Below are positions 19,255 to 23,295 of a DNA stretch of 23,295 bases, piece by piece (within the stretch, counting starts at the first letter, position 1; each line of letters opens with the position of its first letter). Source of the DNA: Silene noctiflora (taxonomy: Eukaryota; Streptophyta; Magnoliopsida; Caryophyllales; Caryophyllaceae); assembly GCA_009801015.1 (NCBI GenBank), contig VHZZ01010243.1:31039-54333 (forward strand), given 5' to 3'. The position numbers and the translations under genes are program-made. The notes beneath the pieces are model-generated. The model was not told the DNA's origin. It saw only the letters and a program-made list of their open reading frames with translations, and searched no databases.

Positions 19255-22200
19255 AAATTCAACTATTTCTATTATCAAATAACAGTCACTCGAGATTATG
19301 GAATCCTTCACGCCCCAATCGCAGTTTTAGGCCATAACTGCGATCAACACCCCCTCGAAACACAATCATGCTAACCACCAAAACCATTATAAAACTGTCG
19401 TATTTCGCGTTGCAGCCAAATGATATTACAGAGATAACAGTACATTTACCTTAAGGTAGTTGTGTTGAATGGTACCTCATGCCAAAGCTTGCCACAGGTT
19501 TCCTTTTAAAAGCAAGTCCTTTACTATCCTAGAAGAGCAAATCAAGTGACCCAATCATCGCAAAGCATTCAACATCAACCTCTCGAAACTTTATAGTTGA
19601 CACTAATTAAGTAGGCACCTCCATTTTTTATTCAATAACTAATGGGTAAAGGTAGGCTTTAGCTCTCAAGTATTTCTCCGGCCCCTTTTTATTTGTAATG
19701 GACAAATCCCTTATCCCCTTTCAATATCTCCCCTCACCTTTAATCTCATCCGTCTTACCAAACAAACGAAGATCATCATAAATATCCACACGAACAGGTC
19801 CGCTGATTACACTACTATGGGTATCTGTGTTTCGATATATAGTTCAAAAATAGTGATGGCAGGTCCTTTGGTGACTCACCCCTTTCTGTCTGAGAAGGTA
19901 GCCAGTATGACCAAAATGATGAACATTAAATGAAGAATCAATTCTAACTACTTTAGCCTACTACTTGAGATGCTTGAGCCTCAAGCTTTAATCAAAACCA
20001 CACTTCACTGGAGAACTAGTAAATCAAGGCATACACAGCAAAGACCTAGTAATCTAGTAAGCACTCTTATAGCACTCTTATGCCTAGCAAACCCGAACTA
20101 CAAGATTGATTATTTCCAATGCAAAATGACCTCTAGCCTCTAGGAAGTGTTATCATAAAGATAGCCGGAGTAGCATGATTTTTAAAAAATAACAGTTGGG
20201 TTTCTAGACTATCTATCTAACTATATACAGAGTATCTCTTTGACATGCATGGCACAATGCTTTATAGCTCTTCAATTTATCTTCTTACAATGTTGACTAT
20301 AACCCAACATCCATCATCATTTTTTAACCTTGACGCCAAATAATTTAAGCAACTCACAACGTCACTAATGAATACCAACACACCATTTAAAATTAGGAGC
20401 AACTCTTATCACTAATGAATACCAACACACATTTTAAAAGTAAGAGTAACTCTTAAATAAGGCAAAATTACAATTCTTTTCGGGTACATAAAATTTCAAC
20501 CAATTCCACATGTGAGACCATCATCCCCAATTTTTTAACAAATCCTTGTGTAAGACGGTTTTACCTCTATAAAGAACTATTTTTAGTAACTTTGACAACA
20601 CACAGTACATGTGTACATGTACAAGTGTCTAGTTGTTCTTCCCCAATAATTAGTTTACCTTTAATTTACATAAAAAAGGTAAATAATATTGAGGTGGAGA
20701 GAATATAACCAGTGGCGGAACCAAGATTTAAGTTGGGGCCCGAAACATATATCGGAATGGCTAACTAGTAAATAGTAACCAATAACAAACTTACAGAAAA
20801 ACCAAAAATTTCAATTAAAAGTTCTGGGCTTTAAGGATATCCTAATCTCTACTATTATTCACCAAAACAAATACAAAACAATCTTAAAGTAATCAAGCAA
20901 ACCATACAATTATACAAATTACATAAATCACAAAAAAGTGATTTAAAAAAAAAACTGTTTTTCTTGGAAAGACACTTGTTTTCTTTAATTTTGCAATCAT
21001 CATAAATATCCACATGAACAGGTCCCTCGATTACACAAATATGGGTATTTGTGTTTTGATATATATATTGTTTAAAAATTGTGATTGCAGGCCATTTGGT
21101 GACTCAGTTCGAGAAAAATAATGAACGCCATATGGAGCACCATTTATAAAGTAATTCTAACTGTTCTGGCCTCTACTACTTGAGATGTTCGACCTTTAAT
21201 CAAAACCACTCTTCCCCCGAAAACCTAGTAAACCAAGGCAGAACCACAACCTAGTATGTACTCTTATGCCTAGCAACCCCATACTAGAATATTGGTTATT
21301 TCTGAATGATTCACGAGGACCTTTAGGTAGAGTTACCATAAAGGTAGCCGGAGTAACATCAAAAATTCCCCAATAATCTCCCATCGCTTGCACAATGCTG
21401 GTGCTAGTTTAGCTCTTGTATTATATTCTTATAATGTCGACTTAACTATAATACAACATCCAGCTTAAATTTGTAACCTTTCTTGTAAAATAATTCAAAC
21501 AGCTCACTACATTAATGCCAGCCCAACATCCCAAATTAAGAGTAACTCTTAAGAAATACTACATTAGGTATTTCAAACTTCAACCAGCTCGACATGTGAG
21601 ACCAATAAGACCATCTCCTCTTTAACAAATTCTAGAGCGACGTGGTTTTAAACCAACTCTATAAAGAACTTTTCCCACATGTGAGACTGTCTCTTCTCAA
21701 CCTCTCAAATAAGCACGGTATCTAGTAACTTCCACAAGTCATAGTTCGTGTATAAGTGCCTACTCCTCCATGACTCCATTTCAATCATTTGTTTACATTT
21801 GATTAAAATACTTCTCAGTAAGCATAAATGGCACCGGGAAAGTATATTTATTGATTTCCGTAAGATTTGCTGAATTGGGGACAAAATTTATATCGAAAAA
21901 TTAAGGGGGCTAACTAGATACCAATAACTACATAAGTTTATTGTAAAAACAAGTTCTTTTAATAACTACGTGTGTAAAACCGCCTTAAACAAGACCAAGC
22001 GGAATATCATTATCATAGTCTTAACTAATCAAGCAATCAATGTAATTATACAAAAATAAAGTAATTTGTAACAAAAAAAAAAATACCTGTTTTTCTTAGA
22101 AAGAAGTTTGTTTTCATTAATTTTGCGACCACCACTTTCATTAGTATTACTTGCTCCATCTTTCCACTTATCTGGTACAATTACTTTCCCTAATTTCTTC

Positions 22201-22357
22201 TCACCTGTAAATTTAATCATCAATTAATTAATTAATTAATCAGTTAACACAAAAACTATACCAATAATTATTATACGAAAATAAACCCAATTAAACCCTT
22301 AAATTGATGATTTGAAGAAGAGGGTATTAAAGGGTACTTACATTTATCACAGACCAT
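15520..22357 (-). CDS. CRIPT: CRIPT-like cysteine-rich zinc protein, four exons
   Basis: The CDS joins 22342-22357, 22087-22204, 16142-16233 and 15520-15584 on the minus strand: 291 bp, 96 residues plus TGA. Seen: it starts MVCDKCEKKLGKVIVPDKWK, continues through the family-typical GGRKINENKLLSKKNRW, and ends KLYKQSNV. Eight cysteines form four CxxC pairs (residues 3/6, 54/57, 68/71, 78/81), expected to bind zinc. Every intron is GT-AG (137, 5,853 and 557 bp) and the phases join without a frame break. Human CRIPT is about 100 residues, so this copy looks full length. Known of the family: human CRIPT binds PSD-95-type PDZ domains through its C-terminus and is a component of the activated minor (U12) spliceosome; the plant role is little studied. 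I infer a nuclear RNA-processing role here. The start is the first ATG of the conserved N-terminus. The gene appears intact and is the only host gene supported in the window. Confidence 0.96.
15585..16141 (-). other. CRIPT intron 3
   Basis: A 557-bp intron with GT-AG ends. It contains a run of ten or more G at about 16092-16102 and no recognisable element. Confidence 0.9.
16142..16233 (-). CDS. CRIPT: CRIPT exon 3
   Basis: This 92-bp exon lies between an acceptor reading ccttgcag and the donor GTAATT. It completes Arg45 (AG plus A), then encodes WTPYG, the second CxxC pair, VHQNGKYC and the third CxxC pair. The same bases also read through in another frame, which is a shadow and not a separate gene. 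Confidence 0.95.
17295..17374. repeat. Direct repeat of about 30 bp, 48-bp period
   Basis: gccaagatcatctaccttca at 17295 recurs at 17343 with one change, and both are followed by tttcaaaa. It lies in CRIPT intron 2. The open frame over it resembles no protein I know. Confidence 0.75.
17681..19227. repeat. Intron unit, copy A
   Basis: First of three direct copies. Anchors shared with copy B include ggaatccttcatgccccaat, a stretch near 17759 ending ttgcagccaaat, agcttgccaca near 17904, and gaacaggtcc at about 18210. Anchors shared with B and C include atgcctagca near 18494, an aggaagagtaatcataaag-type stretch near 18554, and the Stowaway MITE at 19024-19106. It ends in gcggaaccaagattt and ttggggcccgaaacata, then a long A tract (19228-19251). 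Confidence 0.8.
19024..19106. mobile_element. Stowaway-like MITE in copy A
   Basis: The left end tactcgctctgtttcaatca and the right end (inverted) tactcactctgtcccaataa form terminal inverted repeats flanked by TA. It is 83 bp long, so it is an internally reduced element. Equivalent elements sit at the same place in copies B and C. Confidence 0.7.
19228..19251. repeat. A-rich tract between intron copies A and B
   Basis: About 23 A residues follow the ggggcccgaaacata tail of copy A. The tract marks the A/B junction. Confidence 0.9.
20363..20456. repeat. 47-bp tandem repeat, two units
   Basis: Units start at 20363 and 20410 with cactaatgaataccaacaca, followed by a similar aactctta part. They differ at a handful of bases. 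The repeat is seen only in copy B. Confidence 0.8.
20630..20705. mobile_element. Stowaway-like MITE in copy B
   Basis: This is the same insertion as in copy A, with the shared core tttacctttaatttacataa. Its ends are more decayed. It is an orthologous copy carried by the duplication, not an independent insertion. Confidence 0.6.
20880..21001 (-). pseudogene. Relic of CRIPT exon 2 and its intron flank
   Basis: The sequence around 20885-21001 aligns with 22015-22128. The flank shares taatcaagca and aattatacaaa; the exon part shares ctgtttttctt, gaaag and ttgttttc, then taattttgc. It covers only about the last 40 bp of exon 2. The donor GT beside it is lost (the minus strand reads CAG then TTTTT), so it should not splice as an exon. 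It marks the boundary between copies B and C and shows that the intron duplication reached into the exon. Confidence 0.75.
20999..21960. repeat. Intron unit, copy C (5'-shortened)
   Basis: Third copy, starting in the middle of the A/B unit at catcataaatatccac. It carries gaacaggtcc near 21019, the tgcctagcaac segment near 21267, the MITE at 21761-21844 and a tail with ggggctaactagataccaat. It runs directly into the flank of the real exon 2. The roughly 500 bp that open copies A and B are absent. Confidence 0.75.
21761..21844. mobile_element. Stowaway-like MITE in copy C
   Basis: This element begins tactcctccatgactccatt, followed by tcaatcatttgtttacattt, and ends accgggaaagta. It occupies the same position within the unit as in copies A and B. 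Confidence 0.6.
22087..22204 (-). CDS. CRIPT: CRIPT exon 2
   Basis: This 118-bp exon follows an acceptor reading ttacag and ends AACAG before GTATTTTTTT. It encodes from Cys6 to the first two bases of Arg45, including the Trp and Lys-rich VPDKWKDG and GGRKINENK segments that are highly conserved in the family. Its 3' end exists as a decayed second copy at about 20962-21001 inside intron 2. Confidence 0.95.
22342..22357 (-). CDS. CRIPT: CRIPT exon 1 (coding part)
   Basis: This 16-bp coding exon encodes MVCDK and the first base of Cys6. It ends AAAT before the donor GTAAGTA. Joining its last T to GTGAGAAG of exon 2 rebuilds Cys-Glu-Lys, which completes the first CxxC pair. The 5' untranslated part is not delimited. 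Confidence 0.93.
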
Positions 22358-22560
22358 TGTAATTGGAGTTGATTTAGGGAAGATCGCAAAATAATTGATG
22401 TATGATTGAAACTCCGAAAGTAAAGATTTTGAGGATAATAGAAATAGATGTGGTGCAAAGGTCAAAGGGTAAAAGGTAACTAAAAGCCTAAAAGGTGAAG
22501 GGGGTTGGTTAATAACTTAATATATGAGTTTGGGTCGGTGAAAGAAGCCCATAATGTATT
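22358..22560 (-). promoter_or_regulatory. Likely CRIPT promoter and 5' UTR
   Basis: This is the stretch upstream of the CRIPT start. Read on the minus strand it has TGGGCTT at about 22551-22545, a site II-type motif frequent in plant housekeeping promoters, and an AT-rich TATATTAA at about 22524-22517. A pyrimidine-rich leader then runs to the ATG. The transcription start is not visible. The assignment rests on position and these two short motifs. Confidence 0.45.
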
Positions 22561-22681
22561 TTATGGCAACTCTTCTACAAGACGGTTTTATATTTATATA
22601 CTTCAATGCGGTTTTGGATTTAGAGGAGCTAGTTAGGGTGCTTGTCCTCGTTGGATAAACCTCCGGTGAGTCCGGTCGGGT

Positions 22682-22995
22682 TAGGGTCGTCAGAAACTCA
22701 AGTCATGTACCGATCCGTCTAATGGAAAGGATGGGTCTTTTTTTTTTTACAAGGGCGGGAAAATGGAAAAGGATGGGTCTGGTTGGCTTAAGCTTGACTC
22801 AAACAACTTAGACACATATTTTATTTTGTTTTGGCTGGCTTGTGCTGGTCGGGCCTCATATGGGTGACCAAGGCTCGACCCAGTATACAAAAGGGATTCC
22901 CCGAGCAGTATGACGCGCTGAAAAATTGGCCCGACAACACGACTGCATGAGCGAATTGGTCATATCGGGTTGGGTCATGCTGTTGGCCAGCTCTA
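22682..22995. mobile_element. Possible hAT-like element rich in gggcc/cgtg words
   Basis: The inverted right end tagagctggccaacagcatg then acccaacccg is of the 'tagggctggcaaacgggtcg' type common in plant hAT MITEs. The left end tagggtcgtcagaaactcaa is a weaker partner and no 8-bp target duplication is clear. The GC-rich words cause the open frame at 22821-23018, which is not a gene. Confidence 0.4.
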
Positions 22996-23203
22996 CCGCT
23001 GGATATTGGAAATTTCAATGTTTACGGTCAAACATTTGAGTACTTTTTTCGAGTTTACTGTTCACATATGGTATTACGAGTTCACTTCATTGAAATTTAC
23101 CCCCCCTAACTACAAATTCTAACTTCGTCGATGTTTCTATGCTAAACCGAGCCAGTGCAAAGTTGTCAAATATTTTGAGAATTACAACTGAGTTATTTAG
23201 AAA

Positions 23204-23295
23204 CTAGTATAGATCCCGCGCAATGAATGCGCGGTATTTATAGAGTTTTTATTTTTGTAAAACTTATTCATGCTAAATTAACACCTCATTAATTT
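23204..23295 (-). mobile_element. Helitron-type 3' end, runs out of the window
   Basis: Read on the minus strand, a 7-bp stem ccgcgca / tgcgcgg (23234-23216, 5-base loop) is followed after eight bases by CTAG (23207-23204) and a T. A short GC-rich hairpin just before CTRR is the signature of Helitron 3' ends, which insert between A and T. The 5' part would lie to the right of the window. Confidence 0.55.

Larger units (their letters stand above)
19286..20800. repeat. Intron unit, copy B
   Basis: Second direct copy, collinear with copy A over its whole length and ending with the same gcggaaccaagattt and ttggggcccgaaaca segment. It has its own 47-bp internal tandem repeat at 20363-20456. The tail after 20800 continues into sequence homologous to the 3' flank of exon 2. 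Confidence 0.8.
16234..22086 (-). other. CRIPT intron 2 (5.85 kb, repeat-expanded)
   Basis: This intron runs from donor GTATTT at 22086 to acceptor AG at 16234. The part next to exon 3 (16234-17680) is ordinary AT-rich sequence with one short direct repeat. The rest is built of three diverged copies of one unit (17681-19227, 19286-20800, 20999-about 21960). The donor lacks the U12-type ATATCCTT/GTATCCTT consensus, so it is U2-type. No coding sequence of a host or mobile protein is visible inside it. Confidence 0.9.

Noticed and set aside
16234-22086. U12-type (minor) intron in CRIPT
   Set aside because: The donor reads GTATTTTT, not the ATATCCTT/GTATCCTT consensus, so it is an ordinary U2-type intron despite the protein's link to the minor spliceosome.
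22821-23018. 65-residue open frame as a gene
   Set aside because: It falls in a GC-rich repeat that resembles a hAT-type terminus and has no recognisable domain.
1-23295. A new multi-gene biological system
   Set aside because: Only one host gene is present. The rest is explained by transposon relics, local duplications and an organelle fragment, with no gene cluster to support a system.

Overview
The window looks like AT-rich nuclear DNA of a flowering plant, almost certainly a eudicot. The evidence is one intron-containing plant-type gene, several families of miniature inverted-repeat transposons (MITEs), a Cassandra-type solo LTR carrying a 5S-like core, a tRNA-derived SINE, a Helitron-like end and a fragment of the plant mitochondrial gene cox2. 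The Stowaway-type ends (variants of ctccgtctcaatcatttgtttac) and the short 'ttaagacgg' elements recall Caryophyllales genomes such as beet, spinach or quinoa. That placement comes from memory, not from a search.

Only one gene can be supported. It is on the minus strand from 22357 down to 15520 and encodes the small four-CxxC zinc protein CRIPT in four exons (22342-22357, 22087-22204, 16142-16233, 15520-15584; 291 bp, 96 residues). All splice junctions are GT-AG and the joined frame is open with the expected N and C termini. Intron 2 is 5,853 bp and fills much of the right third of the window. It contains three diverged direct copies of a 1.0-1.5 kb unit, each carrying the same old Stowaway MITE. 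Between the second and third copy lies a decayed piece of exon 2.

Layout from left to right: 1-3.4 kb holds two neighbouring Stowaway-like MITEs, a 'ttaagacgg' foldback element, the solo LTR, a SINE with 17-bp target duplications and a long hairpin element. 3.4-9.3 kb is mostly featureless AT-rich DNA with microsatellites, a hAT-like MITE, a 57-bp perfect tandem duplication and a GTGTCC-rich inverted-repeat element. 9.3-13.1 kb holds a hAT-like element rich in gagctcg, followed by a diverged direct duplication of about 1.1 kb that contains a conserved G-box/TGGGCC block. 13.3-14.5 kb is a tandem array of a roughly 532-bp unit, and it abuts the cox2 fragment at 14.5-14.86 kb. The CRIPT gene follows, then its short promoter, a possible hAT-like element and a Helitron-type terminus at the right edge.

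There is no operon-like or multi-gene system here. The interest lies in genome history: an intron that duplicated part of its own exon, an organelle fragment whose DNA reads like edited RNA, and nested insertions that order the events.
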